Positions 26,161 through 40,200 of a stretch of DNA of 64,000 nt are shown one piece after another. The stretch spans positions 16,841,358 to 16,905,357 of the forward strand of contig SFZH01000008.1 in assembly GCA_021234535.1 (NCBI GenBank). Reading direction: 5' to 3'. The stretch comes from Stichopus chloronotus. Lineage: Eukaryota > Echinodermata > Holothuroidea > Aspidochirotida > Stichopodidae. Position 1 is the stretch's first letter. The number at the start of each line of letters is the position of its first letter. A program made the position numbers and the translations under genes. The notes under the pieces are model-generated. The model was not told the origin of the DNA and did not search any database. It saw only the letters and a program-made list of their open reading frames with translations.

Positions 26161-29100
26161 AGAGACCATGAGTTAACAGCAATAAAAGTAAAGAAACTTG
26201 ACGCAGAATTGATTGATGAATTCAGTATGTCACCTCATCCACAAACGTCAGTTAAAATGTAGGACAGTTCTATCATATTTAATGTCAATTAATTAGTAGT
26301 TGTGACATATTTATAACTTATCTTTGTAGATACTGGGGGGTTGCATTGTGTGTGCAGACCCAAAAATCTCCTAAACCAAGCACCTCCTACACCAGACAGA
26401 TGTCGACAGACAGAGAAAGTCTCAAGTTGTGTGGATTAAATGTATGAAAATTATCACCCACTGCAGACATTTTGCAACAATCACAAAACAAAACTTGAGG
26501 TGACAGCCAATGCCATTTTATCTTTGGATCAAATTAGCTGAAAGTAGCATAAGATGTTTTATTCCAGGCATCCCCATGCCAAACTCATAGAGAACATTAT
26601 AATCTATAACACTCACCAACTAATGCGCACCGGCCGGAGACTATCACTCCGCCAGGTTCTTTCAGTATTGCGATTAATATCTTGCTCAGTTGATTTCGGC
26701 TAGATTGAACAGTTTACTTTGAAATAAGAACTCAAGGTGCACTTTGAAATGAAAAATGATAAAAAGATACCAATTAAAAAACAAAAAAGAATGATCAAAA
26801 CAGGTATAATGGTGGCTGGAAATGTTGGTATGAATAAAAGCAGGATTATATTTGACTACATACTATATTCTGTCACTCACAGCATTGGAATTGAACACCT
26901 TAATATTGAACGACAATACAGTGACTCTTTGGAGTTTGTGGTTGTAATTCAGTGCAGCTCATAGTGTCAACTAAATGGTATAAATCTAACATGTATGTTA
27001 ATTGGCACTACACTGTCAAAGCACTTGAGTCACACTTTTTTCATCAAGGAAGGTGCAGGGCCGGTGTAACCTTCCCAACTTATTTCCAGAAAGTTTCTAG
27101 AAATGGTACATACTCTAGTGTTCAAATTTGAAAAACATCTGATATTTACATGGCCAGATAAAGGTATCACCATCCTGTGGCACCGATGCTTTGACATTCC
27201 ACTTGTGAATGCTTCATGCTGTTTTGAGCTGATGGCTGAAGTATTCTATTTAAAGAAATGAACATGATTTCAAGCACAGGCAGCTATGTCTTGAAAAAAC
27301 ACTTGCTTAGTTTAATGAAACCCTAAATATACGACTTTTTGCTGACAATGCTTGAATTTTAAATACAAACATTTGATAATACCCTTGGTCATCACCATCA
27401 ACATGATAAAAAAAATAATTTGATCACACTTAAAACAAACAAACAAAATATGAAAGAGATTCAACAACTTTGAATACATAGGAACACAAAACTAAACAAA
27501 AATAATCCCACACTGTGCTAACAAAACAGCAAATTTCTAAAGCTGTTTTTTATATGTGTATCACAAAGAAGTGTTTTTATACATTTACAAATTTCTGAAT
27601 TTGAGCACACAACATAATAAAAAAGAGGACTATTACTCAAGGTTTTGGTAATGGAATGTTCTCTGCAGAATACAGTAAGGCACTACCAATGAGAGAATTG
27701 AAATTAGGATGTTTTTAGTGTAAAAACTTACTTAAATGGAAGACCTGTGGTGTTACCAATCCTTGCCAGCAATACTTATATTTTTAAGGTTATTTTAAAT
27801 ACCATTTACAGTCTGCTGTTGGTGCTGACAGATCTGGAATGCAAAATAAGAGATTTGATGACAAATAGAGGCACCAAATATTACATAATGTTTTAAGAGA
27901 AAAACTCTCCATCAGCCTGTGGGCTATTTCAGAGGGCCCTTAATGAACTGAAATAAATAAAGAGAACCCAATCAAATGGTTCATTGATCAAAGACTACAC
28001 TTTTTGCTCACCCATCCTACACTTACTTTCAAAATCTCCATTGTCTTTCTTATGTTGTTAGACAAATGCCTTACAATTTTCAATACTCTATGCAAGTTTT
28101 GATGATGTCAAAACACTAGTACTAGCCATTCTTTTCTCTAACACTTATGACTTATTAATGAGCATAAACTCTCATGTTCACAGGCAATTTGTCTCATCTC
28201 ACAGGCAAATTGTCACTTTTAATAATTCATCAAAAAATGTCATGTTTTACATCAAAGGGGGCATCAAACTCAACCTCATTTCCCTGGCATTCCCTCCACA
28301 CTTATTCTGGTACGTACTTCATCACTGCATTACATACAAACATACTGCAACCATATACAGCCTTACCCCCCACCACTTTCATATTGCCAAAATAGTCGTT
28401 CGATAATGTCTAAATTATGCCCCACTCTGCTATCTGCTTTAAATATTGCAGTTTTATAGGTCGGTTTGTAAATACACTGTGTCTGTCTTATGTTTGGTAC
28501 ATGAAATGATAGACTCTCGAACTAGCAGCCATACCAGATCCAGTGTTCACACTACAAGTTTGTGACTGCCCTTGCAAGGTCAGATCCTCCCCAGATATCA
28601 GCTCCTATGGATTCGATCCTAGGTATGACATGAGTGTTCACACCAGCAAGCTGAAAGAGCTGATGTTTCTTTGATAATCAAAAGTGAACATAGACGGGGA
28701 AGGCAGCATCCTTTCATGCAGTTTTGTTAGCGGATTTAGAATGTCAGATCTGTGATTTCATGCAGCGACTGTTCTTCTAAAATGTTCTACATAGAGACCT
28801 CACCACATCAAAGGCGGTGTGGTGGTAGGGTCAGTTGTCAAACTTTGTCATATGATCCTCCAATGTTTTCGCATTCATTCTGCCAAAACTGCAGAAGTAA
28901 GGACTTAACAAATGCTCCAGTGAGCAGAAACCTCCTCAAATAATTGTGTTAATTGTTAATGCTACAGTGTTCCCTGTTTTCCTTTCTCCGGAGGTGGTAA
29001 TGTTGATTTATTCAAGCAGAGAATGAACATGTAACAGACTTTAAGAGGGACTGTTTTTTTGGAATGTACAAAAGAACATGCCATCTTCAATAACAAGGCT

Positions 29101-30847
29101 GTTATTACTCAATACAGCAGACAAGATCAGATTACAGATGTTATTTCTGAATGGTCAAATCCATCATCAGTCGAGACTGTAAAACTTGTACACCGACTTG
29201 TTGAATAAACACACTTTCATCACTTGTAAGTAAATCAATAATTTTGGTTTTCAAAATGAAAACAGCTTGGAGAGGCCATCTTGGAGAAAGCAAACAGCTC
29301 AGAAAACTGACTGCTTCAGATGGATCACAATTAAAAACCCACACACAGATGAAGGCAACAGTGACTTAAGGCACCAAACCTGTCGTCAAAACAAAATGTC
29401 TGATGTTTTGGTTTTAGCTTTGTCACTAAATCTCTAAATGTCAAGGCATGTTAGTCAAATTCCATCTCTTAACTAGTGTTTATTGCTGGGCTTGTCGATT
29501 GTGACTCCTGAGACACTACCAAGTTCTGACATAAAATGCAGCTTGTTTGTGGAATAAGGTGTTAAAGAAAACTCACACCAAAGAAGGCAACAAAATCAAC
29601 AGTATAAAATGGAATCTACAGTTGAAAGGAAAGCAGTAGCACTTGAGCTACATGACAGACATGATGTGGAAGGTATTTTCAAGTTGTGTACAAGGCTAAG
29701 TTCTCAGCAAATGCAAATGAACTTCTTTACAAATAAGGCAAAACTGTATACAGCAACTGTTTACCAACTGAAAAGCTTGTGGGAGAGAGTATGTACAACT
29801 ATGTTGGTCCCACTTTTCAATCATAGCGGTCACTAATCAGTGATGCAGTGAAGGGCCCTCCTCTGGGACTAAATTCAACACATGTAATTTGCATCCCTGT
29901 CATTCTATTTGAATTTAGCGTAGCGATATATACTGTTTCTTTGTTACCCTCAGGGAGGTTGCTCTTGCTTAGTGCTGTGTGATGTCAGTGCAAGGGGTTT
30001 ATTCTTCAATTGCAATTTCAGTTTATTCTCTCCTTTCCTTCACTGGTCTCCTTTCATTTCTCCACAAGTCTTTGTGGACTGAAAACTGTTACATATGGTC
30101 CCTACATGTTCTCAGTTCCCTAAATCTGTACGGCTGGTTGTGTTTTGAAGAATGTCGTAAGTTCTGTCGTAATCAACTCCAGATCCTGCCAGAATCGGAT
30201 TGTAAGGCCAACTTCATAAACTTACATACTTCTTCCAATGCACAGCTACATGACATCTATGATAATGTAGTTTCCCTGTAGGCTTAAAGTGAAGGCAAGG
30301 AAAATTTCTAACATATAGCTGAGAGAATAAGCTGTCTCCGCTATCTCAGTAAACTTGACTTAATACAGAAAATACATCAGCTTTTAGGTATTACTGAAGG
30401 AGAACTAGAGCTTACAGTTTCTAATTGAGCAACCAAGGTTTTCCAAATTTAAGTATTGGATGATGAACAATTTTGCTAACTCTGATAGCAGTTCAAGAAT
30501 ATTCACCAGAACGTGGGCGGGCACAACTACCAAGATATTAGAGAATTTAATTTAATTAATAGTATCTTTAGTTACTAGATAAATTCATACCATATTTTAA
30601 AATAAAATTATGATTTACTCTTTAACGAAAGGAAAATGACTTGGCTATACTAGGTACCTGAATTGCAAAAAGCACCTCATGACAGAAAGAAAAAAACATC
30701 CAGGAAATTGGAGATTTGCCCATTTCGGCAGGCACCACCACATCAAGGACATAAAGAAATAAACTGCAAGCTATAGTTCAGTTCTCCCCCCCCCCCAAAA
30801 AAAACTTACATTGGCAGTGTATTTCATTCATTGATACAACTCTTTAA
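26160..30847. other. Intergenic, no gene supported
   Basis: Scattered frames of 60-100 codons (for example 29979-30281 on plus) lack splice context, codon bias or recognisable motifs. Sequence is AT-rich and mostly unique-looking. A poly-C/poly-A tract lies near 30786-30804. Confidence 0.4.
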
Positions 30848-30853
30848 TTTATT
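30848..30853 (-). terminator. Candidate polyadenylation signal (AATAAA) of the TTLL gene
   Basis: AATAAA on the minus strand about 70 nt downstream of the stop codon at 30921-30923, a plausible distance for a short 3' UTR. Confidence 0.45.
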
Positions 30854-30920
30854 TATCGATCAGCTGATATCCAGCACAAGCTTTGTATCAAATCTAACCT
30901 TATCATGTATCAACTGAAAC

Positions 30921-31267
30921 TCATTTTGACTTCTTTTCTGAACTGTCAACCCCATCATTAGCTCCAGTTTTCTTAATTTCAACAGTCATTGTTGCTCGAG
31001 GTGTGTAAACTTTAACCTTTCCTTTCTCCTTGGCTACAGACACGCCCTTTGGTGGCTGTGTTGACTTTGTTCCTTTATTGCGTCCAAGGCTGTGAGGGTT
31101 CGCTGCTGTCCTCGATGGAGACGTGGACTTTGAACGCTTCCCTGTCGCATTCGCATGCCTACTGCCACCAGTGGTGGCGCTGTATAATAGGTGAAAGTTC
31201 TTCATAGATCTTATCGGCAGAATTTTTTCCCTCTTGCGGCTCTTCTCAAATATTTCAAGAGTAATGT
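30921..31267 (-). CDS. Fusion gene terminal exon: end of TTL domain and basic tail
   Basis: 347 nt; acceptor 'cttcacag', stop TGA at 30921-30923. Starts DITLEIFEKSRKREKILP (last helix of the TTL domain) and continues into a low-complexity tail rich in Lys, Ser, Thr and Pro (for example GKRSKSTSPSRTAANP), ending SSEKKSK. Basic tails in TTLL proteins can help microtubule binding; that role here is inference. Confidence 0.85.
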
Positions 31268-34200
31268 CTGTGAAGCAAGATGATATAATAAAATGAAGAG
31301 AAGGGTCTAACAGCTTTTCAGGGTTGAAATCATGACTGACACATAATTTTTAATCTCTTACATGAGCATTTTCTCCAATTCAAGCATAAAAAATACACTT
31401 TTCTTCTTTTGTACTCACATATTGCATAACTTTTCAGAAGAAACCATTTATGGTTGCATACCACTATTAGACAGTAAACACAAAAGGGATGAATTATCCT
31501 TGCTCGAGAAAAGTGCTTAAATTGAACCAACGTATAGTTATCTCTTTTTCGTCATGTATTTTACTGTTGTAAATTTTTTTTGGGGGGGGGCTCTGCCACA
31601 ATGTCCCAGATATTGAAGAGCACCATTTAAAATGCAGATAACATGAAAATTATCATGATTAAAGGAGATCAGTTCTGTTTTAGAAAATCACACATTTTCC
31701 AAAGATATCTCTGAGAACCTTGTCGGGGAGGGGATCACCACTCTAAACTTTCACACTTACATTGGTATTAGGAAATTTGAGGTGCCGTTTAGTTCAAGCC
31801 ATTAACTTAAACATGACAGGTAGGGGAAAACCTGAAATGATGTACCAGTACCTTTCATGCATGAGTCGTAATGATCAGGTGCCTTCAGACGGTTGCCATT
31901 CTAGTTTGTAAGTCAACAGGGGAAATTTAAGGTAGTGTGGTACCTTGTGGGACTTTTAATTTCCATTGGTCTCACATTGATTGATTCCACATGGGGGGGA
32001 TATTACAATTTAGTAACAAACATTGCAATACTTCAGACGAGGTACACCACATGACAAACTTCCTAAACAATTATCACAACAATGACTTTGAGTGACAAAA
32101 GTATTCACCAAGAGTTTCTGCGATCATTGGGGGTAATTTCTCTTTGAGTACGTCACAGTTGGTGTGAAGGGCAGGATTAACGTTCACCTCTAGCAGCCAA
32201 ATCTGGAACAAACGCGAAAGGAGTTTGGTTTATCACAGTGAAAAAAAAGTTATATTAAAATGCAAAGAATGATAAAAGTGTCTTAATAAATTACAGTTGC
32301 AACTTTGCTTTATTAATTTTGAGAGATTCCAAAACATTTGCACTGGGTATTAAAGTCAAGATATACTTTTGATCAATGACAAAAATGCCATGCAAAGCAT
32401 ACAATATTATGAAGACATAGCACTTGCACTGAAGTGTATTGCAGTCAAATACTTCTGCAAGGCAATGAGGTTTTGATTAGACGAATTTCTGCAAGAATGA
32501 TGTTCTGAAATTATCACAATAAGCTACACCACCAACCCTCAAGTCGTCGACAGCGACAGTGACTCGACACAGACAATGCTTAAACACAGTTGAGAAACAT
32601 CAACAGAAATAATAGCAGCAAATGCTATATATGATATCAAACAAATGGCAGCATTTTTTTTCTTTTTAAATACTAATAAGTTGTTTCTTTTTTTTTTTTA
32701 ATAGTTGTTTCAATATACACAGCATGTAAAGTACTAACACAAAAGTTCAAAGCCATTGGGATAATGGAATTGCAATTGTGGACAGCAAAGCTTGAATTAA
32801 CATGCCTAGGCCTAGACGATCGAGAGTCTTGCAATAGCGAAGCTCTCTGAAACCAGATGAATTTGGTGAATACACACTGCCTTTATATCTGTGCATGAGA
32901 ATGAAAAAAAAATTGTAATATTTTCCCTAATGAGGTCTAAACTTGCGGAGAACTTCAGAAGATTTGCAATTTCCAAACTACTTGTGAAAATTGAAATGCT
33001 GTATTGACTTGCTATCACAGGGTGTTTTACTGTGTTTGATACAACAGAGAACGTACACAGCCGATACCTACAATACTTTCTTCAGCCTACTATGATGAAT
33101 ATCCACATTCTATCATATTTTATGAACATTCATAAGGGAAGCCTCACAAATCTAACCTAAGATCTCAGACCCAAAGAGCTTCACACTGCTTTTCATTATG
33201 CAGCCTGCATATCCCATACACTTGAGTGCAGACAGCCTGTACTTGGACTCTGTGAGGCCAGGAGATATGTGCACTGGAGCATGACTTATTATGTAGCCTC
33301 ACAGGCTACGTCTCTGGAATCGTCCTTGGGGTTTTGAGTCATTTGCCACACAATCAAGATGCATACGCTTGTTGGAAAAATAGATCCTTTAAAAACACAG
33401 TCTAGGTTCGGTGGATTAGTACACAACCTCAAGTACAGTCACATGTTCCCCGCCCCTTGTGATTTTTCATAATCACTGTAAATTTCGTGAGCAAACGGAA
33501 TAAAGTACCAAGACAAAGTATTAGATTCTCAGCAATCAATCCATAGATCAGGATTCTAGTTCAATGAAACATCAGACAGGGGAAGCTATATTATGTATTT
33601 TATACAATGATTACAACTAAATTACAATCACCATCTGGTTAGGAGACATACTCACAAGGATTCATGCATGTGGTGAAATTGCAGTGATAATCGTGTAAAT
33701 GGATCTAACTAAACGAATGTTACTATTACCATATTGACCAAGTGTGCACACATTACAATCTCGTGACATGTGTTCTTTGTAGCTCTGTCTAGTCCGCATT
33801 ACATATCAATAGTCTTGTACTGCTTTCCTGCATTGATTTGACGTGACGACCATCTTTTGCAGCTAGTGCAGTGATGGCATACTGTGAATCAGCTTGTTTG
33901 TTGGTTGCACTGTGTAAGTGTGAACACAAACTACGTCTGTCAACCTGTTACGGTAAATATATGGGTAAATACTTCATGGTTCGTACACCAAGAACAGATT
34001 CAACTACACGTTTACCACAAACAGCGTTAGTGTTCTAATCTATTGAGAGTCGGATACTGATACAGCACAGATAAGTAGTGTCTACGTTGTAGTTCTCTAG
34101 AATACCACAGAATAACATTAGTGTATGGGACGGCATCACGTCTTGGTGGCCGTAGTCTCTCTGGTTTCTATGTATACTGGATTGGAGGAACAGCTGTTTG

Positions 34201-37200
34201 TTGCTGTCAACCTAGTGTTGGTCATGCTTGTTCAACCTAAAGAGGATACAGTTGGCTGACTATAGTGATTTCCTGGACTATGCTATGGACTATGCTATAC
34301 AGTAAATTATCAGCAAAAATCAATCGGCCAATTCAACCAACCTCTGTTTTTTATGTAACACATCTATATCGCCGATTGAAGTTATGTCAGATTTGCCACA
34401 CAAATTCAGATTTCTAGTTTCATGTCAGGTTGCCATCCTTATTACAATGGGTAGCAACAAGTTGCCCTAAGATGATCTTGAGTTAGATTTTTGAGGCCCA
34501 CCTAACTCAGAATACATAGTTGATCTTCACTGGTTGCAAGTTGAGGTCCTAGTCCAGCCATCAGATCACCACTGCTTCCATTTAGGATGCAAAGCCTCTC
34601 CCATCCAGCGATTGCAAAGAGCTCAAGAATATCAATAATCAGTAAACTATTTTATGACTTAAACTGATGTTTTGTCACCCAATACTCTTTCAGGACAGTA
34701 CTGTATCACATGCTGTGCACGATATCAACAACAATAAACAAACCGGAACTGTATGTCTCGTATCACAACAGATCGGTTTCAGTGCAAGGATCCCACTTCC
34801 TGTTGCTCAATTTAGTTTCTAAAAATATTCATTTTCCGAAGTACATGAGATATTTCGTAAAAGTGAGAATGGTAAAGAGCATAAAGGAATGAGCCTATTT
34901 CTTCTAAAATTCTTTCACGACAACTTCATATATTAATGTTGCAATCAGTCAAATACAGTACACGCTACACTACATCGGATCAAGTAGTCTGTACAAAATA
35001 TCCACTTCATCTACCTTCATTTCTGTGTCGATGATAAAATCGAACCCAAGCAGGTCAAAGAGTCCCAGACTGGTATCCAGCTTATTCTTGACGGCATGGA
35101 AACAGTGAGTCATCACCTGGTGCATTCTCTTCTGCAGTTGGAGAAGAAAATAATCCATCATGATGAAAGCAGTCAGTACGGATGACGTTTCAAAACTGAT
35201 ACGACTCTGAAGAGGTTAGATCTGCCGAGCAATGGACCTTGAGAAAGGTGAAACACAATCCAGCATGGACGCAATATACCTACAAATGTGAGACGTCCAC
35301 ATCCGAAAGCAACCACACTCATGAGGCTTGAGTATTGAAATATGTCACTTCTGAAATTTGTCGATTTCGTGTGGTCCATTATTTCAAGTGGTGGGGACGG
35401 ATGGTTGGGAGCCATGGAATCATTATGCCCTCCTTTTTACGATAGGTCCAAGGTTCAAACTATAGTAGACAAATCCAATGGACAGATAGTCCCTCCCATG
35501 TGGGTGTTATTTCGCCTGGTGGTAAAAGACCAAGGGTGTTTGGCAAGGGTATACTTGTTATACTGTCAGACAACCAAAGCAGGACAACACTGAATGAAAT
35601 TTGAAACTCCTACTTGAGAGCAACGACAAGTGCAACAACATCGACCTATTTCAAATGTTTTAATCAGTTAACCGCAATATTTATATATCATCCCAAGGCG
35701 GAATTAATTTGCACAAAAATGCGTTTTTTTTTTAAATTTAAACATAACACTAAAAAAATAATACACAGTACACATTTAAAACCAAAAAATGTCACCACAT
35801 TATCACATTATTTATCTTCTTTGTTGAAGCAAATACATGCCAAAGACAATGTCTCTATCTTATTTGTTGGGGTGTTTTTCAATTACAAGTCCCCGCTCAA
35901 AATTCCTTTCTTTTCCTCATTTTCTGAGTCACTACATGACTTGAAATTTTAGTAAAGAAAAAAAAAAACCTGCAAAATTTTACAGGTCAAAAAGTCCGTT
36001 TTTTTTTTAAATAGAGAGGACCATTGCAATATTGAAATCGGAAAGAAAATACACACATGTGGTCCTTGCAGAGAGAAGTGTATTGCAACAAGCTCAAAGA
36101 ACACTTCCAGGCCCTATGTACTTGATCAACGTGCAATTTGAAGACAAATATACCCATTCTGTGGCAAATAGCGAACAGGTGATGGGGTAGAACGTTCCCT
36201 GTGCACAGCCAACAGTCATTCAAGAGTGTACTGTTGATTGGCTGGGGGGTTATGTGACGTAGTTTTGGGCATATACCACGGGACGTATACATCCGTCTTA
36301 TGCAACAGGGTGCAGTGAGCATAGAGTGGATATACACGTCCTACACAGTTAACACAGATGAAGGTTCACCCCAAACTACAGGATGTACATGGAGAAGTGG
36401 AGTAAGGTCATATAACCAGAGTAAAATTCATTACATCTCATAGAAGCACACTTTGGGTTCTGACATTTCAGCTGGTCATGGTTTTCATTAGCAAGAAGGT
36501 CATTCTGGATAGTTGATTCTGAAATCCTGGCTATCTATAGTCGACTGCCGTTTGCAGTGCACAGGAACTTCAGTGAAATGATATCGATATATATACCTGA
36601 GTTTCAGATATTCCTTCATGCCATTTCCTGTGAAGGAAAAACCACTAATGAGGATGCTTATATCAGTTTCACCATAACCGTCTGTGCAATATCGACCAGA
36701 CATTTCCTTTTTGTATCGATTACACATATTTCAATGTTAATACAGATTTTGCCCCACTCAATAACAATGAGATACGGCAAAGGCGTGTCTTCCCACCACC
36801 TGCAATGTGCATCAAACCGCAGTCTAGAGACCATGCAATTATAAAATTGGTCCGATGCCAGTCGACAAAACAAATGAGACCGACCTGAAAAATGAAAACA
36901 ATTGTGGAATAGTCCAACACCCGTTGACCATCTAGTTTAACTGACTTACCGTGAAGGGACCAAAAACCCAGTCGTACGGTAGGCCATGCTGCTCTGCTAA
37001 CTCTGTGTTGATGTAGTCATTAAACCGTTCCATGCTCCACACTGTTTCGTCTTTCATGTCCTTGTACTGAGGAACTTTCTTCTGTTGATACTGATTTGGA
37101 TAAAGATGGGAGACATATTTGATGACTGTCTCAGTCAGGGGAAGAGAACAACTACAAGCAGCATTCTGCACTTCCTAACAATGTCATTCAAAATGTGGGA

Positions 37201-40200
37201 CGTACATATTTAAAGGAGAGATTGCTACATTATGATGTATTATAAAGATGTACATTATGCTCCTTCACTGGTTAAAAAGGATACAGTTGAATTTGCTTGC
37301 TTTGATGTCACAAAACCTGAAAGAAAACTATGCCATCATCTTCCAGATATTTGAATATGAAAACTGTCTTGTCATTTTTTGCCTTGCAAAATTCAGACTC
37401 CTCAAGAAAGCATAGCAGTCAATCAATGTGACATCAAATAGACCAATAGGAATGCATACGAATATTCATCTATGCAAAAATTGGGTTTAAACAATGTAAT
37501 TTTGTAATGGCTATGACGTATTCCCCCAATTTTGACTTTCACTGATAAAGTTTCAACTCATATTTCAGCATGTAACACATAAACAAAAAGAAAAAAAACT
37601 TATTTGGTTTTTGAATGGTAAATTTGGATCTTCTCATTAACTATTGTCCTCACAGACCTAACCTTGATAACCATCCTTACATTCTGTAATTGAGTAAAAG
37701 GACTAAGTTTTGCATTCTAGAACTAATGTAAAACAGGGGTAAATATGTGACAGGTTTGTTCTATGTCTTGGGCTGCTTCTTCATCGTGCACTTCATTACT
37801 GAGTAATGAGCCATTGGTCAGGGGTACCCTTTACCTGGAGACCTGCAGTCTCCAAATACTAAAAATAACTGAGGCTAATATACGAAACTGATTGTGACCT
37901 ACTGCGAGAAGGATATGCACAGTACTTTATAACTTAAACTAAGATGAATTAATATAAATCCCGCACTGAACTTGGAATGGGACTGGGGAGGAAAACTAAC
38001 AGAACTTTATCTAATTTGAACTAAAGCTGTATCTGCTTGTCAAGGAGACATTGCACACCCCAACCATGGTTATACACAATTGTTGCAAATAATAATACCT
38101 GATTTGTCAGATGCCTGGCCAGGTCTTTGCTCTCTGGATCATAATCTTCACAGGAAAGGCGGCAGTATCCCGAATGGTAAAAGACCACAAATGGACTGGT
38201 ACAGGCAATCAACATGTAGGTCCTCACATCAAACTTCTTCCCGTTCAGCAGTAATGGGTTCGGCAAGTATCTGTAGGGCACAATGGAAATGAAACAAATA
38301 AACCCAGATTTTATCACAGGTACCTCTCTGGGAGATGATGGTGGTACTGAGGGCTCTAGAGTGGAAGTAGACTCTGCAGATTCTGCTTGGGCTGCAAATT
38401 TGCTGGTCCTGATCTTGGTTCCGCCACCTCTAAAGGAACATCCATATATTTACAAACTGTTCTTCCGGATGGTCGCTCCCCTCATTGATCGCTGCCCTCG
38501 CAGACTATGGACACTCGTTTTAATTATGCACACAAATTTTTAACTAAAACCATTGTTTTGCTACCAAATTCGGTAAAAGCCAATCACGGCCATCGTGAGA
38601 AATGATGAGAGTGATGATGGGGAAAGGACCTACGACTGATTCCTTTTGTAAAGATTATGGCAATTTTCAAGTCTTCTTCAACTGTTTTAGGTCTTTCTTA
38701 GCAATATCCTATTTCTGCCGTAGGCAAATCTGGTGATAGAGTGAAAGTTAGCCTAGGTACTATTGTACTTAAAAAGTTTTTCTCTACCTCGAGGCGAAAT
38801 AGAACAGACCAACATAGGGGTATAGCAAAACCAAAAATAAAGATTGTCAGATATTGATGCAATATGTCTTCAACACTTTTCATAACTCTTTTTATAATTC
38901 AGATGTAAAAGAATTGTGATAGTTTGCACTGTATTATTGTTGTGCTATTACATAAATATCACTTTTTAAAAAGTTCTTCCTTTAATATTTGAACGTACCA
39001 TTATTTTCTCTCATTGTTCGATCGCTGCTACTGGCTCATTTCATGAGATCAACGCCCAGTATTTTAATATGTATTAACCGCAATGTCAAACATGACTATT
39101 CATGTGTACATAATTATATCGAGTGTCCAAAGTCTTTCCGGTGGACTGCGATCCTAGGGAAACGCAATTTTACTAGATGAGTAAATATCCTCCATTGGGT
39201 ATAAGTAGGCTGCAGCTCAAATTGTGAGGAATTTATCAAAGAGGGGCATTCATTCGCTGAGAAAGACTGTGCAAAGTCTAGAGTGGACGCAGAGGCTGAG
39301 ATCAGGAAAGTTCACAATTCTGATAGCTGCATTGTGTCTATTCATGTTCAGAATGTGTATTTGCGATGTAAAGTTCAGCAAAAAATGAACAATTATAAAC
39401 ATATCCCTTTGATTTGAAAACAGCTACAGGTTTAATCTGAGCAAAATCCTTTCGGAGTTTTAATTGATCTTTAGTATAGTCTTTGAGAAAAGATGGTGAA
39501 AGAGTGGAGTGATAGGTAGACAAGAAGTGCGACGGGGAATCTATATTAATCGGTTGTAATGATGAGTCTCTGGGGAAGAGAAAACTGACAGGTACACATG
39601 GAGGAAATCAGACAGCGAGTAATGAAACTATCGTCAGAAGTTCTAAACCTAACTGGTCGACGTAATCACGATGCTTGTGAGTGTCTAAATGACAGTATAC
39701 AGTATGTGCATTTCACAGCTTGATATTATAATGACTTTTCAAAACTGGACATACTATCCTAAATTCATAGCATTTCATGACAGGTAAAATGGTTATTCTG
39801 AAAAAATGAACCCTTCATTGTAGACAAAACAATCTCTTAATATAAATATCAAAGGGTGCAAAATTAAATTTGAACATCTTTCTGCTATACCATCCACTAG
39901 CACATATTATCAAAGTAGGTATACGCCGCTTTGTATATACCGTCAAACCATTTGGTGCATACGAAATGGTGCTTTCAATTGGTTAATGATGATGATGTCA
40001 GATAAGAGTTGCAATTAACACAAAAGGTTTGGTCAACATTTGAATAACTCTCTGCTTGAGGAATGTGGAAATGCTGGACCACAAGGTCAGCTGGCCTGAC
40101 GTGCTTCGTACACCTCTGTCGGAGACAGTTGAAAATATCCACATGGTTGGCACCACACATTGAAAAAGCTTCTACTCTCTGCAATCTGCTACCTCTTTGC

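Noticed and set aside
38321..38432. Minus-strand Ser/Pro/Glu-rich exon-like segment (TKIRTSKFAAQAESAEST...)
   Set aside because: Has acceptor- and donor-like ends, but its length breaks the frame between exons 40417 and 38270, and would split the conserved QRY-xx-NPLL motif of TTL domains.
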